48,337 nucleotides of DNA from an uncultured Muribaculaceae bacterium (GTDB taxonomy: Bacteria > Bacteroidota > Bacteroidia > Bacteroidales > Muribaculaceae), in NCBI GenBank assembly GCA_944321685.1, contig CALUMH010000022.1, forward strand, positions 1 through 48,337, written 5' to 3'. The translations under genes and the position numbers were made by a program. The notes beneath the pieces were generated by a model. The model saw only the letters and a list, made by a program, of their open reading frames with translations, ran no database searches and was not told where the DNA came from. Shown piece after piece: positions 1 to 8,958 of this stretch. Positions within the stretch are counted from its first letter, which is position 1; the number at the start of each line of letters is the position of its first letter.

Positions 1-471
1 TTGCTATTTGCGCAAATATACCACAATACTACATATTCTTAAATCCTCCGAGTCGTAAAACCACAACTAAAATACTGCATATCAGATGTTTTACATCGAT
101 TGTTAATTTTTTTACCGGACACTTGTGCGATGAATCGCGTCTCTACTCGCCATACATTTTATAGTGCATTTTACTTTGCCGGAGTATCACCCATGGAGAA
201 CTTAAACACTCCTGACATTCAGAATGTTATACAATTCAATGGATATATTTGACTAAGTCAAGAGATTGGACAACATTGTCACCCTTGAATTAGCAATCTG
301 ACACACCCACTTTTATATCATATACACTATTTCAACAATTATATATCCAAAAAAGAATCCGCAAAAATTCAAAAGGAAGCACACCACCTCCCAAAATCTT
401 TCCTTTTTAAAAGGAAAAAATCGGAAAATTTTTCCTAAGAAAGAGGAAAGGCCGACATAATGTCTCTTTTA

Positions 472-899
472 CCATTTCGGGTATTGCTAATATTGTCCTA
501 AATAATACAGTTGTTTTATATAGAAAACATGTATGTTTAACTTGTTGGGCGGCAAAGCCGTCCAAATTTGTGGTAACCGGCGTGTGAGGCGCAGCCTCGC
601 CGTCGGAACAGAATATTCATGTAACAAGACGGCCTCAAAGAGGTCGAACACCTCGGATATTGCCACAGACCGATAAGGAATACTCTTACCTACCGACGGC
701 TTGTCCCCACTCGGTGGTCGCTGCGCCGTCGGTTACCACAAAGTTTGGCAACTTTGCTGCCACAGAGTAAACAAGTAGCTATTATGATTTCTCGATGCGA
801 TGGATTAATCGGTATTCAATTCGGCAACACCATATAATGTTGCATGTTTCTGCTTTATTAAAATATATTTAGGACTATTTCGGACAATAGCTAATATGT
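472..899. repeat. Nested inverted-repeat cluster, possible MITE remnant
   Basis: The arm at 541-579 pairs with the arm at 729-774. Both contain CTTGTT, a GGC-AAA-GCC or GCAGCAAAG hairpin, and GTGGTAACCG, with some gaps. Inside, GCCGTCGG (598-606) is inverted against CCGACGGC (692-700), and CCTCAAAGAGG near 633 is a further small palindrome. Imperfect copies of an AT-rich motif with ATTTCGG and GCTAATAT flank the cluster in direct orientation near 472-494 and 876-899. No transposase is present. A non-autonomous element or an intergenic repeat mosaic fits. Confidence 0.6.
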
Positions 900-945
900 T
901 TACAGTCTATATTTGCAGGGAATAAGGATTTTGGCGTTTTTTTCG

Positions 946-953
946 TAAATTTG
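946..953 (+). promoter_or_regulatory. Possible -7 box for the HAD gene
   Basis: TAAATTTG matches the Bacteroidetes TAnnTTTG box and lies 27 bases before the ATG at 980. No TTTG sits at the usual 19-20 base distance (nearest at 912-915 and 930-933), so the call is weak. Confidence 0.4.
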
Positions 954-979
954 CAATCTGAAATATTGACTTTTAGTAG

Positions 980-1618
980 ATGAATACTATCAAAAATCTC
1001 CTTTTCGACCTTGGCGGAGTTATCATGGACATTAAGCGCGAATGTTGCGTCGATGCCCTTACGAAACTCGGTGTGGAAAATGCCGACGAGATGCTGGGAC
1101 TTTATGTGCAGTCGGGCGACTTTCTGCGGCTTGAAAACGGCTCGATTTCGGCTGAAGAATTCCGCAACTCGTTACTAAGCCAAATAAAGGACGGCCGCGA
1201 AGTAAGCGACCGGGAAATAGACGAAGCTCTCAACGCATTCCTACAGGGAATTCCGTTGCGCAGATTAGTGGCTTTGCGTGAGTTGCACAAAAGGTATAAA
1301 ATATACTTGCTGTCAAACACCAATCCCATAATGTATTACAGCGAGATTGCACGCCAATTCATGCAGGAAGGGAAAACCATCGATGATTATTTCGACGGGC
1401 AGGTGGTGTCATTCTTGGCCGGGAGCAACAAGCCCGACCGCAAAATCTTTGAATACGCCATCGACCACCTTGGCATAACGCCCGAAGAAACACTTTTCAT
1501 CGACGATTCGCAACACAACCTTGATGCTGCTTCAGCACTCGGATTTGCCACGGCTCTTGTACCGCCGGGGCGAGAATTTGAAGACATTTTGAGCCATATG
1601 CTGCCTGCATGGAAGTAG
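980..1618 (+). CDS. HAD-family phosphatase, YihX-like
   Basis: A 212-residue cytosolic HAD hydrolase that probably removes phosphate from a small sugar phosphate or nucleotide. The motifs are in order: nucleophile Asp10 in FDLGGVI, Ser/Thr motif LLSNTN at 110-115, Lys151 in SNKPDRKIF, and the metal pair Asp175-Asp176 in FIDDSQHN. The residue two after the nucleophile is Gly rather than the usual Asp, as in E. coli YihX (DLGNV), which is why I place it in that subgroup. Length is normal. Its last codons overlap the ribF start by 10 bases, so the two are probably translated together. The substrate cannot be told from sequence. Confidence 0.88.
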   Translation: MNTIKNLLFDLGGVIMDIKRECCVDALTKLGVENADEMLGLYVQSGDFLRLENGSISAEEFRNSLLSQIKDGREVSDREIDEALNAFLQGIPLRRLVALRELHKRYKIYLLSNTNPIMYYSEIARQFMQEGKTIDDYFDGQVVSFLAGSNKPDRKIFEYAIDHLGITPEETLFIDDSQHNLDAASALGFATALVPPGREFEDILSHMLPAWK

Positions 1619-2562
1619 TCACACGACCTCATATTATTGCCCCCGGCAGCGTGGCTGCCACCATAGGAATGTTCGACGGGCTGCATCGCGGCCACGCCAT
1701 GCTAATCGAATATCTTAACCGGCAGGCTCACAGCCGCGGACTAAAATCAGCCGTTATAACTTTCCGCGAACACCCACAAAAGGTATTGCGCCCCGATACC
1801 GACTTGCAGATGATAATGACCATTGACGACCGCATCGAGGCGATAAGACAGCACGGAGCCGATTATGTGATATTAATGGACTTTGATTTGCAACTTGCAA
1901 GGCTCGACTCATTTAATTATATCAAACTCATACGCGACAATTACGGCGTGAAGTTGCTTGTCACAGGGTTCAACCACCGTTTCGGGCACAACCGTTCCGA
2001 GGGCTTTGACGATTATGTGCGGCATGGCAAGGAACTGGGCGTTGAACTGATGCAGGCCGAGGAATACCGCGGGCAATACAGCCCGGTAAGCTCATCAATC
2101 ATACGCCGCCTGATACTTGCCGGGAAAGTTGACGATGCGGCGTGTTGCCTGGGCCACCCGTTTGTATTGCACGGAATGGTGGAGCATGGCCATGAAGTGG
2201 GGAGGAAATTGGGATTCCCCACTGCCAACATTGGCAACATCGACCCATCGGTGGTGATACCGCACAGGGGGGCATACACCGTCAGGGTGAAAATAGACAA
2301 CGGACATTGGCACGGCGGCATGGCCAACATTGGCGTGCGGCCGACTGTGGGCAACGGCGGGCATCGCCAAAGCATCGAAGTGCACATTTTTGATTTCGCC
2401 GAGGATGTGTATGGCCTGCCTATCGACGTACAATTCGTGCGTTTCCTGCGTACCGAACTAAAACTGGGATCACTCGAAGAGTTGAAACGGCAACTCGTGG
2501 AAGACCGTGCACATTCACAACAAATATTGCGTGAATGTCACGATTATTCATCGTATAAATAA
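1609..2562 (+). CDS. ribF: Bifunctional riboflavin kinase/FAD synthetase
   Basis: A 317-residue enzyme that phosphorylates riboflavin to FMN and adenylates FMN to FAD. The N-terminal nucleotidyltransferase domain shows GMFDGLHRGH at 20-29, the HxGH-type ATP motif, and GFNHRFGHNRSEG near 120-132. The C-terminal flavokinase domain shows GRKLGFPTAN at 198-207 and later GVRPTVG and IEVHIFDF. Both halves are complete and the length is standard. Its ATG lies inside the end of the HAD gene, which suggests coupling; that phosphatase could act near flavin metabolism, but this is only inference from position. Confidence 0.97.
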   Translation: MEVVTRPHIIAPGSVAATIGMFDGLHRGHAMLIEYLNRQAHSRGLKSAVITFREHPQKVLRPDTDLQMIMTIDDRIEAIRQHGADYVILMDFDLQLARLDSFNYIKLIRDNYGVKLLVTGFNHRFGHNRSEGFDDYVRHGKELGVELMQAEEYRGQYSPVSSSIIRRLILAGKVDDAACCLGHPFVLHGMVEHGHEVGRKLGFPTANIGNIDPSVVIPHRGAYTVRVKIDNGHWHGGMANIGVRPTVGNGGHRQSIEVHIFDFAEDVYGLPIDVQFVRFLRTELKLGSLEELKRQLVEDRAHSQQILRECHDYSSYK

Positions 2563-2573
2563 CACACAATTTA

Positions 2574-3230
2574 ATGGAAATAATAAATTTTGCCAAGCAA
2601 AAGTCACTTGTGAGCAAATTCATGATGGAATTGCGCAACGTTGACATACAACGCGACAAGATGCGTTTCCGCCGCAACCTTGAACGCATTGGTGAGGTAA
2701 TGGCTTATGAAATATCGAAACGCCTTGATTATGCCGCAACCGCTACGACCACGCCATTGGGCACAGTGCAATGCGATGACATTGCCAGCCAAGTGGTGCT
2801 GGCCACCATATTGAGAGCCGGCGTGCCGTTCCACCAGGGATTCCTGAATTATTTTGATGACGCCCAGAATGCCTTTGTGAGCGCATACCGCAAGTATAAG
2901 CCGCATAGCGATGTATTTGACATACACATCGAGTATATAGCTTGTCCGCGCATCACCGGCAAGACCGTCATCATTGCCGACCCCATGCTTGCCACAGGTT
3001 CGTCGATGGAACTGGCCTACCAGGCATTGTTGACCAAGGGGAAACCGGCACACGTGCACATTGCCGCCGTGATAGCGTCGCAACAGGCCATCGACTTCGT
3101 GCAAAAGCATTTCCCGGAAGAAACCACCACCGTGTGGGTGGGTGCCATCGACCCGTCGCTCAACCAACATTCTTATATAGTGCCCGGACTTGGCGATGCC
3201 GGCGACCTTGCCTACGGCGACAAAGAATAA
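2574..3230 (+). CDS. upp: Uracil phosphoribosyltransferase
   Basis: A 218-residue salvage enzyme that joins uracil to PRPP to give UMP. The PRPP-binding loop DPMLATGSS is at 136-144, and the uracil-recognising C-terminal stretch IVPGLGDAGDLAYG is present. The N-terminus starts MEIINFAKQK, in line with Bacteroidales homologues. The gene starts 11 bases after ribF and is followed after 24 bases by trmB, so it sits inside the same plus-strand run. Nothing is missing or unusual. Confidence 0.96.
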   Translation: MEIINFAKQKSLVSKFMMELRNVDIQRDKMRFRRNLERIGEVMAYEISKRLDYAATATTTPLGTVQCDDIASQVVLATILRAGVPFHQGFLNYFDDAQNAFVSAYRKYKPHSDVFDIHIEYIACPRITGKTVIIADPMLATGSSMELAYQALLTKGKPAHVHIAAVIASQQAIDFVQKHFPEETTTVWVGAIDPSLNQHSYIVPGLGDAGDLAYGDKE

Positions 3231-3254
3231 CCACATACTTATACTTCGAAAATC

Positions 3255-4025
3255 ATGGGGAAAAACAAGTTAAAGAAATTTGCCGAGATGAAGCAGCTGC
3301 CCAACGTGTTCCAATACCCGTTTGCAGCGTTACAGGAAAACGGTTTCCCATTGAAAGGAAAATGGAATACCGATTATTTCAAAAACGACAATCCCATTGT
3401 GCTTGAACTCGGTTGCGGCAAGGGGGAATACACCGTGGGGCTGGCCGAGCGCATCCCGGGCAAAAACTATATAGGCATCGACATCAAGGGGGCCAGAATG
3501 TGGACCGGGGCAAAAACCGCCGCCGAAAACGGGCTTGCCAATGTGGCATTCCTGCGAACCAATATCGAGCTAATCGCCAGTTTTTTTGCGCCCGGCGAGG
3601 TGAGCGAAATATGGATAACTTTCCCCGACCCACAAATGAAGAAAGTGCGCAAACGGCTCACCGGCACTCGTTTCCTTGAACTGTATCGCCACATACTTGT
3701 ACCAGACGGCATAATACACCTGAAGACCGACAGCCCGTTCCTGTACACCTATACCGACGCCCTTGTGCGGCTCAACGGGTTACAGACCGAAGTTAATACC
3801 GACGACCTGTACAACTCGGGATACGACAACGAAATATTAGGTATAAAGACGTTTTACGAGCAACAATGGCTTGACCGCGGATTGTCGATAAAATACATCA
3901 AATTCCACCTTGGTGCTGAGCCGCCGCTGCAAGAACCCGATATAGATATCGAGCCTGACACTTACCGCAGCTTCTCGCGCGGATATATACAAAAAATGAT
4001 AACACCCCCTTCAATCGAGGAATAA
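3255..4025 (+). CDS. trmB: tRNA (guanine-N7)-methyltransferase
   Basis: A 256-residue SAM-dependent enzyme that makes m7G46 in the variable loop of tRNA. The SAM-binding motif ELGCGKGEY is at 51-59, followed by [11 protein letters not shown]. The family signature FPDP with basic residues after it is at 123-132 ([11 protein letters not shown]). The length is slightly above that of proteobacterial TrmB. It lies between upp and mrp with short gaps of 24 and 12 bases, so it is probably part of the same transcript. Confidence 0.96.
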   Translation: MGKNKLKKFAEMKQLPNVFQYPFAALQENGFPLKGKWNTDYFKNDNPIVLELGCGKGEYTVGLAERIPGKNYIGIDIKGARMWTGAKTAAENGLANVAFLRTNIELIASFFAPGEVSEIWITFPDPQMKKVRKRLTGTRFLELYRHILVPDGIIHLKTDSPFLYTYTDALVRLNGLQTEVNTDDLYNSGYDNEILGIKTFYEQQWLDRGLSIKYIKFHLGAEPPLQEPDIDIEPDTYRSFSRGYIQKMITPPSIEE

Positions 4026-4037
4026 ATAATTACTGAA

Positions 4038-5141
4038 ATGGAAAAACGTTTATATCCCAAACTTATACTCGATGCACTGAGCAATGTGCGTTATCCAGGC
4101 ACAGGCAAAGACATTGTATCGAGCGGAATGGTCGAAGACGATATTCGCATCGACGGCATGAAAGTGTCGTTTTCTCTTATTTTCGACAAGCCTACCGACC
4201 CGTTTGCCAAGTCGTTGGTAAAATCGGCCGAAACCGCACTTAAAACATATATAGGCGATGAAGTGGAACCCACCGTTACCGCCAAATTCCGCACGGCTGT
4301 GCCGCCAAAGCCTGCCAATCCGCTACCTGGTGTAAAAAACATCATCGGTGTATCATCGGGCAAAGGCGGTGTGGGCAAATCCACTATTGCCGTCAACCTT
4401 GCCGTGTCGCTTGCCCAATTAGGATATAAAGTGGGCCTGCTCGATGCTGACATATTCGGCCCGTCGGCTCCCAAGATGTTTGGTCTTGAAGATGCACCGG
4501 TGTATATGTCACAAAAGGAAGACGGGCGTAACCTCATCGAACCGCTTGAGCGTTATGGCGTGAAAGTGCTGTCGATTGGTTTCCTTGTCGATAAGGAACA
4601 GGCCGTGCTTTGGCGTGGCGGAATGGCAAGCAATGCTTTGCGCCAACTCATCACCGAGGCCGACTGGGGGGAACTCGACTACTTCATCATAGATATGCCT
4701 CCCGGCACAAGCGACATACACCTCACCCTGGTGCAAACCCTTGCAATCACCGGAGCCATAGTAGTGACCACGCCGCAAGATGTCGCACTTGCCGATGCAC
4801 GCAAGGGGGTAAGTATGTTCCAAAGCGACAAAGTGAACGTGCCCATACTCGGCATCGTGGAAAATATGTCGTGGTTCACGCCGGCCGCACACCCCGATGA
4901 AAAATACTATATCTTCGGGAAAGACGGCGGAAAGAACCTTGCCCAAAAATTAGGCGTTACACTGCTTGGCCAAATTCCGCTTGTGGCAAGCATTTGCAAG
5001 GGTGGAGATGACGGTGTTCCCGTGACGTTGCAAAACAGCGTGTCGGGTGCCGCATTCATAGAGCTTGCACGTGAAGTGGCAACAGCCACCGACCAACGCA
5101 ACAGCACCTTGCCGCCGACACACAAAGTTGAAATGAATTAG
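4038..5141 (+). CDS. mrp: Mrp/ApbC iron-sulfur carrier ATPase
   Basis: A 367-residue P-loop ATPase of the Mrp/Nbp35 family, expected to carry and hand over Fe-S clusters. Residues 1-85 are a MIP18-like (FeS_assembly_P) domain. The deviant Walker A SGKGGVGKST is at 107-116, then LLDADIFGPS and the switch IIDMPPGTSD. The CxxC that binds the cluster in E. coli-type Mrp, expected just after ENMSWF, is absent; the only cysteine in the protein is in ASICKGGD. Bacteroidetes homologues that I recall share this loss, so the gene looks intact. The stop codon lies inside an inverted repeat that continues downstream. Confidence 0.93.
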   Translation: MEKRLYPKLILDALSNVRYPGTGKDIVSSGMVEDDIRIDGMKVSFSLIFDKPTDPFAKSLVKSAETALKTYIGDEVEPTVTAKFRTAVPPKPANPLPGVKNIIGVSSGKGGVGKSTIAVNLAVSLAQLGYKVGLLDADIFGPSAPKMFGLEDAPVYMSQKEDGRNLIEPLERYGVKVLSIGFLVDKEQAVLWRGGMASNALRQLITEADWGELDYFIIDMPPGTSDIHLTLVQTLAITGAIVVTTPQDVALADARKGVSMFQSDKVNVPILGIVENMSWFTPAAHPDEKYYIFGKDGGKNLAQKLGVTLLGQIPLVASICKGGDDGVPVTLQNSVSGAAFIELAREVATATDQRNSTLPPTHKVEMN

Positions 5142-5250
5142 AAATTATAATAAGGAATGGAGAATTATTCAATTAGGAATCTTTTATTCCATGCTTGATT
5201 GTTCCCATTACTCATTGCAAATTCCTCATTCTCCATTCCACATTTCTAAT
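5137..5250. repeat. AT-rich intergenic inverted repeat
   Basis: ATTAGAAAT at 5137-5145 is inverted against ATTTCTAAT at 5242-5250, and GGAATGGAGAAT at 5154-5165 against ATTCTCCATTCC at 5228-5239. TTAGGAAT and ATTCCTCA lie further inside. The whole could fold into one long arm. The left arm includes the mrp stop codon. It could act as a transcription end or message stabiliser; the poor T-tract argues against a simple intrinsic terminator. Confidence 0.6.
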
Positions 5251-5272
5251 TCCACATTCGTCTAATTAAAAA

Positions 5273-6115
5273 ATGGATATTAGCAAAACCCTGTTTATTA
5301 CCGACCTCGATGGAACATTGCTCAACAGCAATTGCGAAGTGTCGGAACAAAGCGCACACATAATCAACGACCTGATTGACCGATACGGGTTGAATTTTGC
5401 CGTAGCCACGGCTCGGTCTCCTGCCACGGCCATGCCATTGTTGTCGGGTGTGAATATGCAGTTGCCGTCGGTTGTGCTTGCAGGTGCGGCATTGTGGAAC
5501 GAGAAAGCCGCAGCATATACCCACACATGGCCCATCGATGAAAACATCATTACCAGTATATGCCAAATATATGAGCGGCATGGCGCACACCCATTCATAT
5601 ACCGCCAATCGGGCGCACAGCTACTTGCACACCATGTTGACCGCATTTCAACCAGAGAAGCCGACTTCATGAAAAGCCGCACAGGCACACATTACAAGGA
5701 CTTCATTCTTGACGACAAGCCTTATGAGCCATCGTCATTCCCGGCATTGATAGTATTCTCCACCGACCGTTATCCGGTAATGGAAGAGATTTATAACGAC
5801 ATCTTGTCGCAAAATATTGATTGCCATCCCATTTGCTATTGCGACATATATGCTCCCGGATACGGTTACCTTGAAATATACGGTTCGCAGGTGTCGAAGG
5901 CGGTCGCAATCAAGACGCTTGCCCATGAGTGCGGCTTTGACAAGATTGTGGCATTTGGCGACAACGTGAACGACATGGAAATGATGCAGATGGCCGACTA
6001 CAGCGTAGCTCCGTCGAATGCCTTGCCAATGGTCAAGCGTGTGGCAAGCGAAGTGATAGGCTGCAACGACGATGACAGCGTGGCATGGTGGCTTGCTCAC
6101 AACGTGGGGCAATAA
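5273..6115 (+). CDS. Cof-type HAD-IIB phosphatase
   Basis: A 280-residue HAD phosphatase of the Cof/IIB subfamily. The DxD nucleophile motif TDLDGTLL is at 10-17. A large alpha/beta cap lies between about 85 and 195. Lys209 in GSQVSKAVAIK and the metal motif GDNVNDMEMM at 229-238 complete the site. Members dephosphorylate sugar phosphates, FMN or PLP, and the specific substrate cannot be read from sequence. It begins 131 bases after mrp, beyond the inverted repeat, and is followed by the kinase gene after 27 bases, suggesting a transcriptional unit HAD-kinase-DUF2141. Confidence 0.9.
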   Translation: MDISKTLFITDLDGTLLNSNCEVSEQSAHIINDLIDRYGLNFAVATARSPATAMPLLSGVNMQLPSVVLAGAALWNEKAAAYTHTWPIDENIITSICQIYERHGAHPFIYRQSGAQLLAHHVDRISTREADFMKSRTGTHYKDFILDDKPYEPSSFPALIVFSTDRYPVMEEIYNDILSQNIDCHPICYCDIYAPGYGYLEIYGSQVSKAVAIKTLAHECGFDKIVAFGDNVNDMEMMQMADYSVAPSNALPMVKRVASEVIGCNDDDSVAWWLAHNVGQ

Positions 6116-6142
6116 AACAGTGCCGCAAAGCGTTTAATAACC

Positions 6143-7351
6143 ATGTTATTGCACAATATATACGATACACGGCGCATTTGGAAGACCGCATTCACCATCG
6201 TTGCCCTAGTGATGGTGGGCGTTTTCCTTTATATCTCCGACAACCTTGTGCGCGACCTTGCCGCACAGGAACGTGAGCGGATGCAAATTTGGGCAAATGC
6301 CACCAAGGAACTTGCCTCGGCCAACGATGGCAGTTCGGGCACCGATGTCGATTTCCTGTTCGGTATCATCGAGGGCAATCATAACATTCCGGTATTGCTT
6401 GTCGATGGCGACGGTACCATATTGCTGCACCGCAATTTCGACTTGCCCGAGCCTATCGACTCGCTTTCGCCTTATATGATTTCCCCGCGCAACCTTGCCT
6501 ACCTTGAAGAAAAGTTACAGCACTTGAAAGGCTCGGAAAACCACATTACCATACAAATTGATGATGCCACAGCGCAAGAATTATATTACGAAGACTCAAC
6601 CGTACTCAAGCGACTGGCCTATTATCCCTATATACAATTGGCAGTGCTGCTTATTTTCGTGGCAATAGTGTATTTTGCACTTATAAGCGTAAAAAAAGCA
6701 GAACAAAACAAAGTGTGGGTAGGGTTATCGAAGGAAACCGCGCATCAGCTTGGAACTCCCATCTCATCGATGATGGCATGGGTGGAAATGCTTGAAGCAT
6801 CGGGGGTTGACAAGGAAATAATCACCGACATGAATGCCGATGTGCACCGCCTGTCGGTGATTGCCGACAGGTTCTCCAAAATAGGATCGCGCCCCGAAAT
6901 GGAATTGAATTTCATAAACGAGGCTGTCGATGAAAGCCTGCAATATATGCGGTCACGCATCTCGTCGCGGGTGAAACTTACTGTAAACCATGCCGCCGAT
7001 GACTGCGGTGTGATGTTATGCCTGCCGCTATTTGAGTGGGTGATGGAAAACCTTACCAAGAATGCCGTAGATGCCATGCAAGGGGAAGGACGATTGTCGG
7101 TTGACATCGATGCCTGTTCGTCGGCTCGCATGGTATATATCGACGTGACCGATACCGGCAAAGGCATAGCGCGGAAAAATTTCAAAACGGTTTTCACTCC
7201 CGGTTATACTACCAAGAACCGCGGCTGGGGGCTTGGGCTTACTCTCGTGAAACGCATCATCGAAGAATACCACGGCGGCCGCATATATGTCAAAGACTCG
7301 GAAGTTGGGCGCGGCACCACGTTCCGCCTTGAAATATTGAAAGCGAAATGA
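6143..7351 (+). CDS. Membrane sensor histidine kinase (orphan)
   Basis: A 402-residue inner-membrane kinase. One membrane segment lies near 14-32 and a second near 161-182, enclosing a periplasmic sensor region of about 130 residues with no recognised fold. The H-box is ETAHQLGTP with His201; the Gln-Leu-Gly in place of Glu-Leu-Arg is a known variant. The N-box NLTKNAVDAM (303-312), the G1 box DTGKGI (336-342) and GWGLGL (361-366) make a full HATPase domain. No response regulator lies beside it. Its stop overlaps the next start by four bases (ATGA), so the exported DUF2141 protein is probably co-translated. Confidence 0.92.
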   Translation: MLLHNIYDTRRIWKTAFTIVALVMVGVFLYISDNLVRDLAAQERERMQIWANATKELASANDGSSGTDVDFLFGIIEGNHNIPVLLVDGDGTILLHRNFDLPEPIDSLSPYMISPRNLAYLEEKLQHLKGSENHITIQIDDATAQELYYEDSTVLKRLAYYPYIQLAVLLIFVAIVYFALISVKKAEQNKVWVGLSKETAHQLGTPISSMMAWVEMLEASGVDKEIITDMNADVHRLSVIADRFSKIGSRPEMELNFINEAVDESLQYMRSRISSRVKLTVNHAADDCGVMLCLPLFEWVMENLTKNAVDAMQGEGRLSVDIDACSSARMVYIDVTDTGKGIARKNFKTVFTPGYTTKNRGWGLGLTLVKRIIEEYHGGRIYVKDSEVGRGTTFRLEILKAK

Positions 7352-7803
7352 AAAAGATTTTGTTCACGGCACTGTCGGCTGCGGTGCTTCTTACGGTTTT
7401 CGCACAAACTCCCGGGAAAAACATACCCAACGGGGCCGGGATTTTGGCTGTTACCATCGACAGTATCGATACCGACCGTTCTTACCTGATGGTGACTGTG
7501 ATGCGTGATAACTTCACCCCGTTTGATTATGAAATGGTACCTTCGCGCCGAGGCAGCATGACAGTGGAAATGCGCACGCCTCCGGGCGATATGCCTTTCA
7601 GCGTGATGGCATACGAGGATATAAACCTTAACCGCCGCCTTGACCTTAACGACGACATGGTGCCGGTGGAGAAAAGCGCGGTAGTGCATTGCCGAGGCGG
7701 AGAAACGCACATAACACTGACGCTTGTACACTACGATTTGCTGCTCGACAGTTTGCAACAACCGCTCGATACGGTACCCATACCATACGGTTCAGAGCCA
7801 TAA
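7348..7803 (+). CDS. Exported DUF2141 protein
   Basis: A 151-residue secreted protein. Residues 1-20 form a signal peptide ending VFAQ. The DUF2141 core is visible: FSVMAYEDINLNRRLDLND near 88-106, which matches the family pattern of a beta-strand followed by an acidic, Asn/Asp-rich turn (D.N.N..LD). Such turns often bind calcium, though that is inference. Function is unknown. The four-base overlap with the kinase gene suggests that it works in the same periplasmic process the kinase senses, but nothing in the sequence proves it. Confidence 0.85.
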   Translation: MKKILFTALSAAVLLTVFAQTPGKNIPNGAGILAVTIDSIDTDRSYLMVTVMRDNFTPFDYEMVPSRRGSMTVEMRTPPGDMPFSVMAYEDINLNRRLDLNDDMVPVEKSAVVHCRGGETHITLTLVHYDLLLDSLQQPLDTVPIPYGSEP

Positions 7804-7813
7804 AAATGTAATA

Positions 7814-7859
7814 AAAAACGGCCCAAACGTATGTTTGACTTTGGCAAAACGCCGTTTTT
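7814..7859 (+). terminator. Intrinsic terminator after the DUF2141 gene
   Basis: AAAAACGGC at 7814-7822 pairs with GCCGTTTTT at 7851-7859. A smaller hairpin CAAAC-GTAT-GTTTG lies inside. The A-tract and T-tract flank the stem, so it may work in both directions. Confidence 0.65.
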
Positions 7860-7903
7860 GACTAATTTTGAAGCGCAAATTTATATTGCCGCAAAATTTA
7901 CAA

Positions 7904-7933
7904 TTGACGCTATCCCGTTTTTTAGTAATTTTG
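7904..7933 (+). promoter_or_regulatory. Promoter for the polyprenyl synthase gene
   Basis: TTG at 7904-7906, 19 bases, then TAATTTTG at 7926-7933. This is the Bacteroidetes sigma-70-type pattern. Transcription would start about 10 bases before the ATG at 7950, leaving a very short leader. Confidence 0.7.
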
Positions 7934-7949
7934 CGACTTAATTCATGAC

Positions 7950-8933
7950 ATGGTTCCGTTTAAGAAAATTCAAGATAGTGTTTCAGGCGACCTTGAACGT
8001 TTGAACAGGATAATATCCGACACGCTCAAGAGCCGTAGCCCGTTGATGCAGCAGGTTGTCGATAATTTCCTTGCATCGAAGGGCAAGCAATTGCGCCCGA
8101 TATTGGTTATATTGAGCGGGCGTATGTTCAACGGCGGCGAAGCCGTGAGCGACAGCGTGATTTACGCCGGGGCGGCGATAGAACTGCTGCATAATGCTTC
8201 GCTCATTCACGATGACGTAATCGATGAGTCGCAACAACGCCGCGGCCGCCCGTCAATCAACCGAATTTGGGACAACCACATTGCCGTGCTTGTGGGCGAC
8301 TTTTTTGTGAGCGGCGCACTATATTGTGCCGAAAAAACCCAATGCTTTAACATAATCTCGGTAATGGCCCACTTGGGGCGAGAATTGTCGCTTGGCGAAA
8401 TAGAGCAAATCGACAATGCCCGCAACCACAGCATCGACGAAGAAACATATCTTGGAATCATAAAGAGGAAAACCGCATCGCTATTCAGCAGTTGCGTGCA
8501 GGTGGGCGGTTATGCTTCGGGAGTCGATGACGACCGACTTGCCGACTTGAAACATTATGCCGAGATGCTTGGTGTGTGCTTCCAAATCAAAGACGACATC
8601 TTCGATTATTTCGACAACCCCGACGTGGGCAAACCCACCGGCAACGACCTTCGCGAAGGGAAAATGACATTGCCGTTGATATATGCCTTGTCGCGCACCG
8701 ATTTGCCCGAACACGGGCGTATGCTTGCATTGAGCCGAAAACCGGTGCTTGAAACCGATGATATTGCAACACTTATAAGTTTTGCCAAGGAGGCAGGCGG
8801 CATAGATTATGCTTACCGCACCATGGAACGCATTCGCAACGAGGCCCAAAGCCTGATGTCGCGATATGGCGACAATGAAGCCGTGGAGCAGTTCAAGGCA
8901 ATATTCGATTATATAATTGAGCGAAATAAATAA
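7950..8933 (+). CDS. ispB: Long-chain polyprenyl diphosphate synthase
   Basis: A 327-residue trans-prenyltransferase that adds isopentenyl units to an allylic diphosphate. The first Asp-rich motif DDVID is at 88-92 and the second DDIFDYFD at 215-222, with [12 protein letters not shown] just after. These motifs and the length fit the octaprenyl/IspB group, which supplies the menaquinone side chain in Bacteroidales; exact chain length is not readable here. It has its own promoter at 7904-7933. rnhB begins right after or overlaps the end, so the two are probably cotranscribed. Confidence 0.92.
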   Translation: MVPFKKIQDSVSGDLERLNRIISDTLKSRSPLMQQVVDNFLASKGKQLRPILVILSGRMFNGGEAVSDSVIYAGAAIELLHNASLIHDDVIDESQQRRGRPSINRIWDNHIAVLVGDFFVSGALYCAEKTQCFNIISVMAHLGRELSLGEIEQIDNARNHSIDEETYLGIIKRKTASLFSSCVQVGGYASGVDDDRLADLKHYAEMLGVCFQIKDDIFDYFDNPDVGKPTGNDLREGKMTLPLIYALSRTDLPEHGRMLALSRKPVLETDDIATLISFAKEAGGIDYAYRTMERIRNEAQSLMSRYGDNEAVEQFKAIFDYIIERNK

Positions 8934-8958
8934 CACAGCTCGCACCGGTTCTACCAAG

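Larger units (their letters stand above)
1..979. other. Gene-free left end, repeat-rich
   Basis: No open reading frame with a recognisable product lies here. At 13-20 the minus strand reads TATATTTG, a possible -7 box for a gene leaving the window to the left, but no -33 element is clear. At 126-145 there is a partial copy of the palindrome seen whole at 35946-35973. At 400-420 there is a near-palindrome of TTCCTTTT and AAAAGGAA. The main content is the nested inverted repeat at 472-899, listed separately. The final 30 bases hold a possible -7 box for the first gene. Confidence 0.7.

Noticed and set aside
2604..3236. 210-codon minus-strand frame over upp
   Set aside because: It is a shadow of upp, with no start context or domain.
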